DNA of 64,000 nucleotides, taken from Eucalyptus grandis (Eukaryota > Streptophyta > Magnoliopsida > Myrtales > Myrtaceae). Positions within the stretch are counted from its first letter, which is position 1. Every line of letters starts with the position of its first letter. Shown piece after piece: positions 1-11,715 of the stretch. The translations under genes were made by a program, and so were the position numbers. Where the stretch lies: assembly GCF_016545825.1 (NCBI RefSeq), contig NC_052619.1:46190127-46254126 (forward strand). The letters run 5' to 3'. Below the pieces are notes generated by a model. That model had not been told where the DNA came from. It worked only from the letters and a program-made list of their open reading frames with translations, and ran no database searches.

Positions 1-422
1 CTTAATGAAGTATAGTACAAACTTGTAATGTGTTGATAGTAACAGAAACACATGGTAGATACTTCACCTATATGAGCTTAGAAGTGGTGCCGTTTCTTAT
101 GAAAGTTAGGGTTGCTTTCTAGAGAGCTCATGAAACAGGATCAAGCACAAGGCCATAATACCATAATAGTGCGGAGCAATATAGAACTTCTCGCTGAAAC
201 AAGAGATTACTGTATGTGCGGTATGTCCGGTTCTATTATATAAAAGTACAAGTTTAAAGCCGAGCTATTTGTCACTTTGATGGAGCTTTGAGATGCTTGC
301 ACTAAGTAAAGGTTTAACTTGAAAGAGACCTTTATGTATGTATATTAATCTCACAGAAATTTTGGCTGTATATTTCTAACGTTTTATTTTTTGTTTTTTG
401 TTTTATAAACAAAAGTGGGGAT
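1..422 (+). mobile_element. Possible 3' internal end of an LTR retrotransposon with polypurine tract
   Basis: No open frame is preserved. The stretch ends in a purine run (AAAAGTGGGGAT, 411-422) directly followed by TGTTGG, the usual layout of a polypurine tract in front of a 3' LTR in plant copia elements. The rest of the element would lie left of the window. Inference from the PPT/TG junction only. Confidence 0.4.
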
Positions 423-1060
423 TGTTGGTAATTTGTTTATAAAACAAATGAAGAGGTGCATTGTTCCACATCAAAAAGATGTGAGTGCGCACGTTGACGA
501 GATTTGGCACTAATCGACAATCGTTAATTTTATTTATTGAAAATTCGGATTTATTTATATAAAATATTAACTATAAAATCTTGTTGAAACAGTGTGACTT
601 TGTTCACAAAAAGTTACGATTATTTTTTATTTTTTATTTATTTAATTCCGAATTTTTATGTCTTTTCAACGTAACATTTGAGATGTACTTTTTCACGAAA
701 GATTGTCTTTGTTCTTTTTGCAACCTTTTGAAGAGTTGCCTCTATTCGAAAGAAAAAGATAAATACTTTGTTTTGAGATCAAACATAGATCTTCTTCCAT
801 TTTTTCATTTTCTTTCGAGAGAAAACTACAGCCATTGTTTTTAATTGTTTCCCATGAGAGACCCTGGAGAAATACTAGAATTGCTATCTAGTATTTTCAT
901 CCGAGACTTTGTTGTATTCTGGAGGAAATTTGCCGGTGACTATTAGCAACATAGTGGGGCAAATAAACCCTTAAAGAAAGTGATATCACGCCTCAAAGTC
1001 TGACTTGAGTACTCTAAAGATCCGACTTCATTCTTCTACCCAATTCGAAGCCATATTTTT
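423..1060 (+). mobile_element. Probable 3' LTR (right border uncertain)
   Basis: Starts TGTTGGTAATTTG right after the polypurine tract. It is AT-rich with a TATA-like stretch (TTTATATAAAATAT near 551) and a pyrimidine-rich centre, as LTRs often are. The 3' border could not be fixed because the partner LTR and target-site duplication are outside the window. The small open frame at 581-844 inside it shows no protein signal. Confidence 0.35.
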
Positions 1061-3120
1061 CCAATAGCATCCACTTGTTGTTCCCGGCGCTGCAATACCA
1101 CGGCTCCCTGGCGACAGAGGTCAAGCAGAGCTGATCGAGCCTTGCGGGCCCCATCGCTTCCTTCTCTCCAATTCCCTCATCAATCTCTCTATTCTGCTTA
1201 ACCCGAAAAGCAGAAAATTAGTTTAACCTCATATCCTTAATTAATCCAATTTTTTTTTTAGATGCTTTTAATCCCATTTTCCATGGTGACTGTGGTTTCA
1301 AGTAAAATGTGGTGAGACAAATTGTAATTTCATTTGCTAAGTTACTGATAGATTTGGGCAGGTAAGAATTCAATTGTTCAACATGCGCGGAGGAATTCCA
1401 ATTTTTGATTATCTTAAAAATCTAGTAAATATGATTGACCAACTTTTGAAGCAAGAGCACGTGAGGGCTAGTATACTTTAACGTACACATAAGTAAAAAA
1501 AAAAATCTCCAATTGAAATATCTTTCGAGTAGTCGCAAACTGTTATTTATAATTTGCAAATATAAAATATAATAAAAAAAGGGAAGGCGTACTCAAGCGG
1601 TTGCAAACTACATTTCCTGGAAGCCACGGCAAAGTTCTTCAATTGGGAGGCAACGCAGGTCATGCATTTGAAAAGACCAATAATAATATTTTGTTGACCT
1701 ACTATGAAGAAAGTCATTCATCATTTTTTTTTTCTTTTGTCATAAGAAAGTCATTCGTCTTGGATGTGTTTCTAGGGATGTCGATGAAAGATTCCACTCC
1801 TAGAATTTGGATTGCGTTTCGTTTGTTTGTACTTTGGTCTTTAGCGATTGCCTTCTTGCATTCTAATTGGATTCTTTCATGGAGCCTTATACATTTTATT
1901 CTGATTTTACACTGATGTATTTTTTGTAATTTCAAGATTATTTCGTTTTTAATTGATTAGTTTTTCTTTTTCTTTTGTGTGAGATAAGAATTCGATTGTT
2001 CAACATGTGTCAAACGATTTCACTTTTTGGTCACTTTAAAAAAAAAAAGAAAAAAGAAATGAGATATTCTGTTTTCCATATAATAAAAAGAAAAGCAAAG
2101 GACTAAAGTTCTTTTCTATTTATTATAAATCAACGTCTGTTGATGCCGAAGTGTTGAGCTAAAAACTTGACGGCGGAGGCTATTGGAAATAAGTTAAGGA
2201 AAAAAAGGCTGAGACGGCAGCGCGGGTTAGGCTAATCTTTTTGGCAGTGTCCGTTTGTGCCATTTGATGGACCCCTCACCTTTTTCCATCCCATCGCATC
2301 CCTCTCTATTATTACTAGGCAAAAGTCACAGGGAAACTATTCTCATTATGACACGTCTAATCCAAACTAGTCTAAACTTTCTGTGTACGATACTAAAAAT
2401 TCCAAACTCCTATCAATGGGACTCATTACTCTTCTGTCAAAATTTTATTAATGAGAACTGCCTACATGAACATCAAAAAGCAAAACACATTGACATGACA
2501 TCTATGTGATTTAAGTGAAAATCAAAAAGCAAAACATACCACCCATGCCCTCAAAATTCATTGGCTCTTTCTACACTTGAGTCTCTGCCCATGTTTGGGT
2601 TTTACTACGTGTTAGCCTATTATTTGCCTAGGCCTATCTACTTGCCGTCTCCCTAATGTTGTTGCCATGCTTCTAACTTTTTTTGTTTATCTGGCCTCGT
2701 CATTTTCACATGCATTGAATGGTAATGACACGAAGCTTCATGTCGTTTACCTTTGGCAAGGCACATTGGATGAGATGTGAAATCAAAACAACTCATGTCG
2801 ACACTATATGTCTGATTGAGTCGTGTGGCTTATAGCTTTGTGGAGGTCATTAGTGAAATTTCCATTGGATTGACCTAGTACGCCTTTGAACACTATTCAA
2901 GGGCTTTCTTTCCAGAAAGCAACTAATCAAACGGGCCTCCAACCAGGACGGGATGAACTTATTGTCACAAAAAATTATGTTATGTTGACGGGGCAAATTA
3001 TTTATCAAATCAATTAATAACAAACTCAACAATTACTGACGCAGCAAATGCTATCTTCGATGAAGAAAAGTCGCACGCGCAAATTTTCAACACTTTCAGG
3101 CGGCTAATAAAGTTAAACAT
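1061..3120. other. Intergenic DNA upstream of TNL-1, no gene recognised
   Basis: About 2 kb of AT-rich sequence with A-runs near 1494 and 2038. Short open frames (1601-1915, 2255-2509) have no family motif. Nothing in it could be tied to a repeat elsewhere in the window. Confidence 0.5.
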
Positions 3121-3123
3121 CTG

Positions 3124-3134
3124 CCTATAAAGAA
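3124..3134 (+). promoter_or_regulatory. TATA-like box of TNL-1
   Basis: CCTATAAAGAA lies about 100 bp before the ATG at 3229, a usual distance for a plant core promoter with a short leader. No other candidate TATA box lies closer. Sequence match only. Confidence 0.45.
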
Positions 3135-3228
3135 TATATCGAGACAATCAAGTGGTGAACAAACTACCTCAAACAAAGTACCGGAACTTGGCAGCTCATT
3201 GCTTCTTGTTTACATCCTCCTTATTCTA

Positions 3229-3734
3229 ATGGAGTCTTCTTCTTCTTCTTCTTCTTCCAAGCGTAGAAGAAGTTATGATGTCTTTCTCAGTTTCAGAGGC
3301 ACGGATGTCCGCAATAACTTTGTCGATCATCTCTACACAGCTCTAGACCATTCAGGAATAAGCACTTACATTGACAGTGAAGAACTTGGTAAGGGAGAGC
3401 AGATATCAACCACGCTTATGGAGGCAATTGAGGAATAAAAAATCGCAATCATCGTTTTCTCGGAGAACTATGCCTCTTCACCGTGGTGTTTAGAAGAGGC
3501 GGTGAAAATCATGGCGTGCAAGGAGCAAAGAGGCCTCGTGGTTTTTCCGGTGTTTTACAAAGTGGAACCCAGAGAAGTGAGAACGCCAGGAAAAGGTAAA
3601 GGGGAGAGACAGAGTTATGGAGAAGCTATTGCAGAGCATAAGATCAAGTTCGGGGAGGATTCAGAAAAAGTAAAGAGATGGCAAAAAGCTCTTCTTGATG
3701 CTGGTAGCTTGTCTGGCTGGCATCATACCGATGG
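3229..3734 (+). pseudogene. TNL-1 exon 1: TIR domain with in-frame stop
   Basis: The start at 3229 is chosen because the Ser-run leader before YDVFLSFRGTDVR matches TNL-3; an upstream ATG at 3199 is in frame but unsupported. TIR motifs follow in order: DVFLSFRGTDVR, GISTYIDSEELGKGEQIS, then a TAA at 3436-3438, then in the same frame IIVFSENYASSPWCLEEAV, VVFPVFYKVEPREVR and the end SGWHHTD. The Glu of the WCLxE motif, the NADase catalytic residue of this family, is kept downstream of the stop. The exon ends ACCGATGG|GTACGT, phase 2, matching TNL-2. Translation would stop after 69 residues. Confidence 0.9.
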
Positions 3735-3789
3735 GTACGTTCATCACTTCTTCTGCTTCAGTTGGTCTAAATCTTTCGATACTTTTCTC

Positions 3790-4260
3790 TCTCAAGAACA
3801 CACTCTCGTCAGACACACAGCACAGAGCACAGGTTCGGAGCACACGAACCAGAGCACACCATATGCAAGCCGTTTGTCTTCTCCGACCCTCCGCTGATTC
3901 TCGACACGCTGCCGCCCGAGTGCGCACATCCCCACGCCACCCCAGCCGCGTCACCTCAGCCCCTCTAGGTCTCTCTGCGTCAAGCGGCCTCGACGACTGT
4001 AAGCTGGCGACCTGAGATCTAGGTGTCAAGCCCGGATCGACGGTCACTAGCCGTTGGCCATGGTCGCCTGAGGCTGGCGGCGATGGCTGAGACGGGACAA
4101 AAACAGAGAGAGAGAGTTGCGACAACACGCGAAGGTGACCAGTACGGTACGACGGCGGGGGGAACGCAATGACGACGGCCGTGGGGCAGTGGCGAAGGCG
4201 GAGGGGAGCGGAGGTACAAACCTAGCCATCGTCCTTTACTAACACCGTTAAAAGTGGAGA
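3790..4260. other. GC-rich block of unknown origin inside TNL-1 intron 1
   Basis: About 470 bp with far higher GC and CpG content than its AT-rich surroundings. Overlapping open frames occur on both strands (3661-4128 minus, 3695-4015 plus), as expected of GC-rich DNA; none shows a domain. It could be a captured gene fragment, a LINE 5' region or a transposon interior. I found no terminal repeats. Confidence 0.4.
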
Positions 4261-4994
4261 ATATTCCAATTAGATACCCCCACATTTTTCCAGTTTTGCC
4301 CTTCCTTGTGATCCGTATCCATGGGGCTCTTCTTCTTTTTTTGTTTTTGTTCTCTAAATGAAACAGAATATTCTTAAGAAGCCAGTCTTCTGTTAATTAA
4401 TTTTATTAAATGAATCATGCCAATCTAAATTGAGGGAAGAAGGAAAATTTTAATTTCGTGAGCTAATGGAAGTGGTAAAACAACGCAATGGATATAGATC
4501 ATATTCACTATTAAAACATTTGAGTTATCCCAAGTAACAAGATGCGCCACCATAAAAAAAAAAATGATCAAAAGATATTCATAAGATGAAAAGAAACTCT
4601 TTAATAAAATTTGATAATAATAAAGCATAAGGATCGTTCACTACTTTAGGGTTTGTGTCTCTTTTCTTTTACATCAAAAATTTATGTATTCAAAACTGGC
4701 AACAATTTCAAGATTCAAACTCAAAGCCTATCGACCAAAAATAAAAACTCAAGAGTCTAAATTTGTGAGTTCCTGCCCATCCATTGGTTTATAAACAAGT
4801 TTGTCATGAAAATTGTCGTTTTCATTAAGTACTCTGCAAAGACTCTTTTTGTGGATATGTTTATGGACAATCATGAGCCTTAGGACTTTCATCTTAGGTA
4901 TTTTTATTGAACACTATCATCTTCAATAAATAGGTTCGTAATGACAGAGAAGCTATGGCTAAGCTCTTAGCTATTTTATACCTAAAATTTGTTT

Positions 4995-5322
4995 GAGATC
5001 ATAAGAACTTACTTACAAGAATGGTTCCACATACTTCACACGTTACTTGGTCTATATTCTCCTACATTTGTTATCATAGAAAATCATTGTGACCCATTCC
5101 TCTTTCCTTTCAAGCACATGTTTTTCAGTATCAAGATAAAGAAAAGCACACCCACCCAGAGATCATAAGAACTTACTTACAAGAATGGCTCCACATACTT
5201 CACACGTTACTTGGTCTATATTCTCCTACATTTGTTATCATAGAAAATCATTGTGACCCATTCCTCTTTCCTTTCAAGCACATGTTTTTCAGTATCAAGA
5301 TAAAGAAAAGCACACCCACCTA
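4995..5322 (+). repeat. 164-bp tandem duplication, two nearly identical copies
   Basis: Unit 1 (4995-5158) and unit 2 (5159-5322) both start GAGATCATAAGAACTTAC and differ at one clear site (t/c, 5034 versus 5198); the last few bases of unit 2 are disturbed by the neighbouring SINE. No coding signal. Near identity points to a recent event. Confidence 0.9.
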
Positions 5323-5550
5323 TAGATAGCTATGATGGTTGGGCTTTACTATCTCATCGTCGAGGGAACGGGTTCGAATCTTCGGATGCTTGCGACTTAA
5401 GTGGGGGTCCTAGGGGTGGTGATTTACTAGGCCAGCCCTCGAGAATTTACGTCTAAATAGCGGCTTGCGGCGAGACTCAACCGGTGCTACCGAGCATTGG
5501 AGGATCGTGTGATCCTCGAAGGGTGATCTCCAACTGTCTCTTAGTCATCG

Positions 5551-5591
<41 letters not shown>

Positions 5592-5604
5592 TAAAGAAAA
5601 GCAC
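5297..5604 (+). mobile_element. tRNA-derived SINE with 17-bp target-site duplication
   Basis: The body spans about 5314-5587. It has a pol III A-box-like stretch (TAGCTATGATGG, near 5326) and a B box (GGTTCGAATCT, near 5371) at normal spacing, then a roughly 38-nt A tail. It is flanked by the direct repeat AAGATAAAGAAAAGCAC at 5297-5313 and 5588-5604. Internal promoter, A tail and long TSD together define a LINE-mobilised SINE. The right flank was hit again by a second small A-tailed insertion (5610-5640). Confidence 0.88.
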
Positions 5605-5655
5605 CAAGGTCGTTACCAAAAAAAAAAAAAAAAGAAGAAGAGAAAAGCACCAAGG
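5595..5655 (+). mobile_element. Micro-insertion TCGTTACC(A)n with 15-bp TSD
   Basis: The direct repeat AGAAAAGCACCAAGG occurs at 5595-5609 and 5641-5655. Between them are only about 31 nt: TCGTTACC, an A run and GAAGAAG. TTACC(A)n matches the end of the LINE at 34.07-34.87 kb, so this fits an extremely 5'-truncated target-primed insertion. Confidence 0.65.
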
Positions 5656-6748
5656 CCTAACTATAGGCCTTAATGAATATCCTTTGAACAAATTACAATT
5701 TTGTTTTATGAGGATAATCGGGCTTACATAAAGTCCTTTTTCCTGTTAAGAGCTAAGCAGATATTCTAACATCATTTGAGATTCTTCAGTCTCTAAAGAC
5801 TGCCGAGTTGGCTGCTCTTTTTGCAGGACCTAAAATCTGAAGCTTGTCCCTCGGGATTCTTTCTATTAGTCTCTTATTCAATTACATCAAGCCTTCTCAT
5901 TAAAGACACCTCCCTTTCTACAGTCATTTTCTTGAAAGAGAAATTTTGTCAAGAGAATATTTACTTCATAATGTAAGCCATTATGCATAGGAGAAGATAT
6001 CTGGTATTCTATCAGCCTATTTTATTAAATAGAAATGTATATTTATTTTTTTTAAAAGAAGAAAGAACGAAAAGCTGGGTTTTTTTTTTCCTTTTAAAGA
6101 TAATAAAAAGGCCTAATGGCATTTTTGTAAATACTTGAAGCTATAAAGAGCGAAAAGGTAATAAGAAGATAGGTTTCTACAGGAACCAATAGGCCGTGTT
6201 TGTCCAAACGGCCGAAGAGCCTGCCTTTATTTGTCCACTTTCAGAAGTGCACCCAAAATTGTTCGAAAAGGTATAATGCTTGATTTACCCCATTGGCAAT
6301 GCTAATTTGGACTTTCACGTTGGTATTTTTATCACAGATATTTGCTTCGCAAAGAATTACCAGATATGACCAAAAAAAAAAAGGAATATACTAGATAAAT
6401 GGGTAGGCATTTGGACAATTAAAGGAAAGACAAGTCAGTTTTAACGAACTTTGTAAAGAGATCAAAACAAGGCCTATCAATAATTTAGTATATCCAGCAA
6501 TTAACGTATATCCAGCAATTAACTTGAATTATTAATATGTGAAATAGATAAACATACAACATTTAGAATAATGTAAATAATATAGTTTTAAATCCGTTAA
6601 GACTTGGGCATCTTGCTAGTTAAACATATTTGGACATTCATTTCCAAATATATTGCAGACTAGCTTCTTACTCAGCAATTCTCATTGACTACTTATTCAT
6701 GTTTTTGGTTTGCTCTAAAAGCACTTTCAACTAATTTTCCCTTCTTAG

Positions 6749-7851
6749 ATATGAAGCGGGGCTTATACGACATATAATACAGGAGATCTCAACCCAACTA
6801 GATCGAACACCATTATATGTGGCAAAATATCCGGTTGGGATAGATTCCCAAGTACGAGAGCTTCAAACAATCCTAAACCTACAGTTCAAGGATGATATTC
6901 TTATGGTAGGATTATGGGGACAAGGTGGTGTAGGGAAGACAACCATTGCTAAAGCCATATATAACACTATTTTAAGAGAGTTTCAAGGTTCTAGTTTCTT
7001 GGATCAAGTTAGAGAAAATTCCAAAAGTTCCATTGATTTGGTTCATTTGCAGAAAAAATTGCTATCGCAGGTTCTATGAAAAAGAATTAACAATCTTTAG
7101 TGTCGATGAAGGAAGTCAATTGATTCAAGATAGACTTTGCAACAAGAAAGTTCTCATTATTCTCGATGATGTGGATGATGAACGCCAATTAAATGCTTTA
7201 GCCGGAGATTGTGAATGGTTCGGTAGTGGAAGTAGAATAATTATCACGACAAGAAACAAGCATCTGCTAACATCTCATGGAGTAGATTCAGATCATTTGT
7301 ATAAAGTTAAAGCCCTCGAGGATGGTGAAGCTCTTGAACTTTTTAGAAAGCATGCTTTTCTAAGAAGTCAAAAAATAAAAATAAGGAGCGATCTTGTTGA
7401 TAGTGTTTTACATTATGCCAGAGGCCTTCCTTTGGCACTTGAGGAGTTGGGTTCTTTCTTGTGCGGTAGAGGAGAACATCAATGGGAAAGTACCCTAGGA
7501 AAATTGGCCAAAAGTCCTCACAAAAAAATCAATGACGTGTTAAAGGTAAGTTATGAAGGATTGGAGGACTATGTAAAGGAGATTTTTCTTGACATTGCCT
7601 GTTTCTTTAAGGGGCTGAATATAGACTACATTAAGAGTGTTCTTGATAGTTGTGATTTTGACACCACTATTGGGTTACAAATTCTCATTGAGCGCTCATT
7701 GATTAGTGAAGAGAGGGGGGCCTTAGAAATGCGTGACTTAATACAATTGATGGGTATGGATATTGTTAAAGAAGAATGTCGTGATGATTCTGGCAAACGC
7801 AGTAGATTATGGCTTTATGATGATGTTCTTGATGTTCTATCCGGAGATGCG
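6749..7851 (+). pseudogene. TNL-1 exon 2: NB-ARC domain with frameshift
   Basis: Linker to P-loop: VAKYPVGIDSQVREL, then GQGGVGKTT (intact Walker A, about 6925-6951). The frame ends at a TGA at 7077; the +1 frame takes over at 7075 with YEKELTIFSVDEG, where TNL-3 reads WKEDVSVSNVDQG, so one base was gained or two lost. Then kinase-2 KKVLIILDDVDD, RNBS-B GSGSRIIITTRNKHLL, GLPL as ARGLPLAL and RNBS-D DIACFFKG. The MHD motif reads MRD (His to Arg). The exon ends GATGCG|GTAAGA, phase 0. Without repair the product stops just after the P-loop region. Confidence 0.9.
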
Positions 7852-7951
7852 GTAAGATTTATTAGTGCATAAGAATTCATATTCTATTCTTATCCTTGAC
7901 TTTTTTTACTGCGGTTACAAAGTAACCTAAACATATTGGAATAATATACAG

Positions 7952-8227
7952 GGAACAGATGCGATAAAAGCCATAGTTTTGAAGCTACCAAAGCCAAAAG
8001 AGATGTATATTGGTCCTAATACTTTCACGAACATAAAAAAGTTGAGGTTGCTCATCCTACATAATGTAGATAATCCTTTTCAAGGTCCCATCCATCTCCC
8101 TAATCAGTTAAGGTGGTTTGAATGGCCTAATTGTGCCTTGATTCCAGAATTTGGCTATGGTCCAAACAAGTTAGTTGGACTTGATATGCGGAATAGCAAG
8201 ATCAAGGAAGTGCCGAAACAATTTAAG
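7952..8227 (+). pseudogene. TNL-1 exon 3: NB-ARC/LRR linker and first repeats
   Basis: 276 nt between ATATACAG and GTGCGC, phase 0 at both ends and the same length as the matching TNL-3 exon. It encodes GTDAIKAIVLKLPKPKEMYI, then LRR-like NIKKLRLLILHNVD, LPNQLRWFEWPNC and KLVGLDMRNSKIKEVP. In TNLs this exon joins the nucleotide switch to the LRR. It is intact as read; the defects lie in neighbouring exons. Confidence 0.88.
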
Positions 8228-11200
8228 GTGCGCATTTACTTGGTCCCTTTTCATTACTTATTCTAGTATGTATTAAATCAAATGATTTTTTTTATCCTGA
8301 GGAAAACATCTACAATTACTATATTCTTTATACATATTAAAGCATCAAATGTAGGTTGTCAATCTAGTACATAGATCCAATGCAGTTAAAATCTTCCGTT
8401 TGTAAATAGTCTTTCTTGTAACTAACAACTTGTTGATTATAGTTGAAATACATGTAACAAAGTCTTCATTTCTTATTATTGTACTTTAACTGCTTTCCTA
8501 ACCACGTCCATGTGTCTTTAATTTTTCTAACCGAGTCATTCTATTTACGCAAATTGTTTAATCAAGTTTCAGCAGCATCAAATCTGATCAAATTCAGCCT
8601 ACATGACCATCAAAGGGTGTTGGAGTATGACATGGATTAAATATTGCCTACGCGGTTGCTCTCTAAACAGTGATTGTTGGTAGATGCCATAACATGTTTA
8701 ACTAGCTTCTATTTTAAGCTAATTCTATAATTGTTGACGTATGTGTGATATTTAATCCACATTATATTGCGGGGTCAGTCTAACGGCCACATCTGCTAGA
8801 ATTGGCTAGATTTAGTACGGGAGAGATTTGATTAGACAATTTATTTAAGTAGAAGGACTTGATTAAAAGGGTAATGAAAGTATAGGGATGAAAAGTAGAA
8901 TTTTTCCGTACATTTACAAAAAAAAAAAGACAACAACAACAGTGAGCTTAGACCATCATGACTTTGAGCTGAAAATCAAACAAAAACTTCTCGGTATGTG
9001 ATTTAATGTTTGAACATAGAACGTGCTTAAGCAATACGATGAGACTTTTTATTTTATTTGTAGACTTTTAATATATGCAATAGTCCCGATATCTTTAAAG
9101 ACCCTTCCCATGAGAGAATTTTGAAGCCACGTACTCATTACTCTTTGAACGGTACTTGGTAAGATTCAATTGATAAAATATTGGAATGTCTAAATGAAAT
9201 TTAACTAATTCATAGAGAATCAACAATTTTATCAATGTGACGGATCTTGATGAAGGCTTTTATTTTTCATGCTAAACCCAGGAAGTTTTTATCCATCTCA
9301 TGTTAGAAAATTACAAAAAAGGATTTTATCCAGCTGATTTTAGACTAATTTCTTACCAAATATAAAATAGTGAACATTATTGGAAGATCTTGACAATATA
9401 ATTAGTAAGATTTTAATATTTATTGAATATCTTTTGCATTTAACCAATTAAGTTAGCCCTTGTTTGCTAATCACATTAAGCGATTTTCAACTTAAAGCAA
9501 TTAATAAAGTGGTGTGTAGGTAGAGTTTATCAAATGCACTTAATGATATCAACTATCGAAAGAAAGGTTTAATTTTCAGCAATTAATATAGTTATCAAAC
9601 ACCCTAAGCTAAAAGTAGATGATAATTTAACACGTAAAAAATTGGTAAACCACCAAAATCAAAGTTGGTAGTTTCCTATATGATTTAATAACTTTAACAA
9701 GTTGGCAACCATAAAAATAAATGTTGCTAATTGTTAGAGTAATTAAAAGTTTCAAAACAATCAAATAGAAGTTAGTAAATGGACTCAAATAAGAGTTATA
9801 ATATATAAATAAATAGGTGAAGCTTGTGCAAGGTTGAGCTACATGGCATGCTTACGCATGAGCTTTGCTAAATAATTCGGTTTTTATGGTCAATTTAGCA
9901 AATCTTTATCCTACGTGTCTAATTGTTACCCATATTTCGATAATAATTGATATAACTTTATATTCTATTGCATAATTCTCTAATAGAGTAATGCAAAATT
10001 TGGTAATACATGTTGAAAAATATTTTTTTCATGTATATATATATTATATGCTTAAATATGATTATTATGATGAGCTTCACCTGAAAAGAAACTAACCCAT
10101 CTTGTATTTGACTTACATTTAACAAACAATAATAAATGAAAAAAAATCAAATTCATATTTGGCTCATATTTTACAAATAAATCATTTAAATCATATTTGA
10201 GAAATAATCGTAAGGCCCCGGAAGTTTAGGGATCATCCATCCAAACTCCTTGTGGGGTTCATGTTGGGTAGAAATTGATTGCCCAATTTTATTGATCCCG
10301 GGATGAGTCTACCATGACCACTTTCTTGGCCCAATCACTTTGGCTATTCCATGGCCTTCCAGTCAATGAACCCAAGGCCCACTTTTGGTCCATCTTGGAT
10401 TTGCTAGTTAATCCTAACTACAGCCCACGGCCTATTACACGTTGTTGGACCTAACAAAGAAAAGTGCTCTCAAAAACGAAAATCCATCCGAGAATCTTGG
10501 CTTGTCGGATTTATTCATAGGCGGGTCATACTAAACCAAAAGAAATGGGCAACTGGTCCGTCCGATTAGAATGCATGAAGAAGACGATACTTATAGATAC
10601 TAAAGTTACTAATGGTGAAAATTATTCAATGTAATTCCCCGATTAGTGCTTTTCATTTTGATGGGGGCTTTCGCACATAAAATCCATTCATGAAGATACA
10701 TGTTTTTGGGCTTTGGTCAGATTCGATGAAGGGAGACCCAAACCAACGTGTTATTCATTTTTTCATGCCATGTGCGGTGGGCAAAGGTTATTGTCCATGG
10801 GCATCCAAGTGATGGATGAGTGCTTCGGGGCACGACGAATTAGGAGCGGTACTCATTGATATAACGTGTCAAACCAACGTCTCACTCAGTTTTTCCAGTA
10901 ATGTTTAATGTTTTATGTTTGGATTTAATATCATCACACGTAAATTTTTTTGCGTCGGATCCGTCATTCTCTACATCAAATCCATTTTGCAGCCGTCTAC
11001 CAAGTGGGTTGACATATATGCATTGTAACAATGGAGGATCAATTTGGTCAAAGGGTACAAGTTTGAGATTTTTGAGAGGTGGAAATTAATCGTAAATGTG
11101 TCATGAGGGACTAGTTTTGGCTCTTTAATGATATTAACCCTCTCTATTAATCAGATGATAAACCTGTTAATTCCATATAAGCTTAGAAAGAAATTCATTG

Positions 11201-11715
11201 ATGTGTATATTTATTTTGTTCTGCACATATTTTATCTCTATTGCGAAAAAGTCATGTCGATATCAGCATTCATATTAGTAAATATAGTCTTATCCATGCA
11301 TGCAAGGCATCATACTACTTTTCTATAAAATTCAGTACCATTAACTTCTTGGTAAGCTCTGTAATGAAATAGTTTGTAATTTAAAACTATGTAGTAACCT
11401 AAATGTATTGGTTACTTACCAAAGCATTATTGCTAAACAAGTTTTCAATCAAAATTTTGTTGGCAACGGAATTTCACAATTGACAACGTCTTTCAACTTT
11501 TACAAGCACAGAATGGTGTTCCAATTTTACACAATGGGACAACAGAATCGTCCCAATGTAATTTGTTTAGGAAAACTATAAGAACCATGTATACGCCTCT
11601 GGATAGATAGAAATAATTACTTGTTCATTAGAGCCAAATTTTGAATTAAATACTTATCTCAGGTTTTTTTTTTCATCCAGAATGTCTACCCAAGTTGGTT
11701 TCTTTGTTCTTGCAG
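8228..11715 (+). other. TNL-1 intron 3 (3.5 kb)
   Basis: Donor AAG|GTGCGC and acceptor TTCTTGCAG join exons of matching phase. The corresponding gap in TNL-3 is about 100 bp, so most of this is inserted DNA. It includes the TTGGTAA-type repeat at 9625-9800, and a possible small inverted-terminal element near 9454-9608 (CCCTTGTTTG ... CAAACACCCT). The last 85 bp before the acceptor resemble the 85 bp before the TNL-4 LRR exon. No open frame of note; 9830-11640 is otherwise uninformative. Confidence 0.6.
9625..9800 (+). repeat. Degenerate TTGGTAA-type repeat, short copy
   Basis: Phrases such as GTTGGTAGTTTCCTA, AACAAGTTGGCAAC and AACAATCAAATAGAAGTTAG recur with small changes in the 56.2-57.25 kb block, where the same unit is spread over 1 kb. 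No coding content. Function and class unknown. Confidence 0.5.

Larger units (their letters stand above)
3735..6748 (+). other. TNL-1 intron 1 (3.0 kb, repeat-rich)
   Basis: Donor GTACGT at 3735 and acceptor TTCTTAG at 6748; the joined codon (GG+A) continues straight into the NB-ARC linker YEAGLIRHIIQEIS. The homologous intron in TNL-3 is about 190 bp, so this one has grown some fifteenfold by insertions. It holds a GC-rich block, a 164-bp tandem duplication, a SINE and a small A-tailed insertion, listed separately. From 5660 to 6740 I see only AT-rich DNA. Confidence 0.7.

Noticed and set aside
5360..5385. tRNA gene, suggested by GGTTCGAATCT and an A-box-like stretch
   Set aside because: No acceptor stem or cloverleaf; A tail and 17-bp TSD show it is a SINE.
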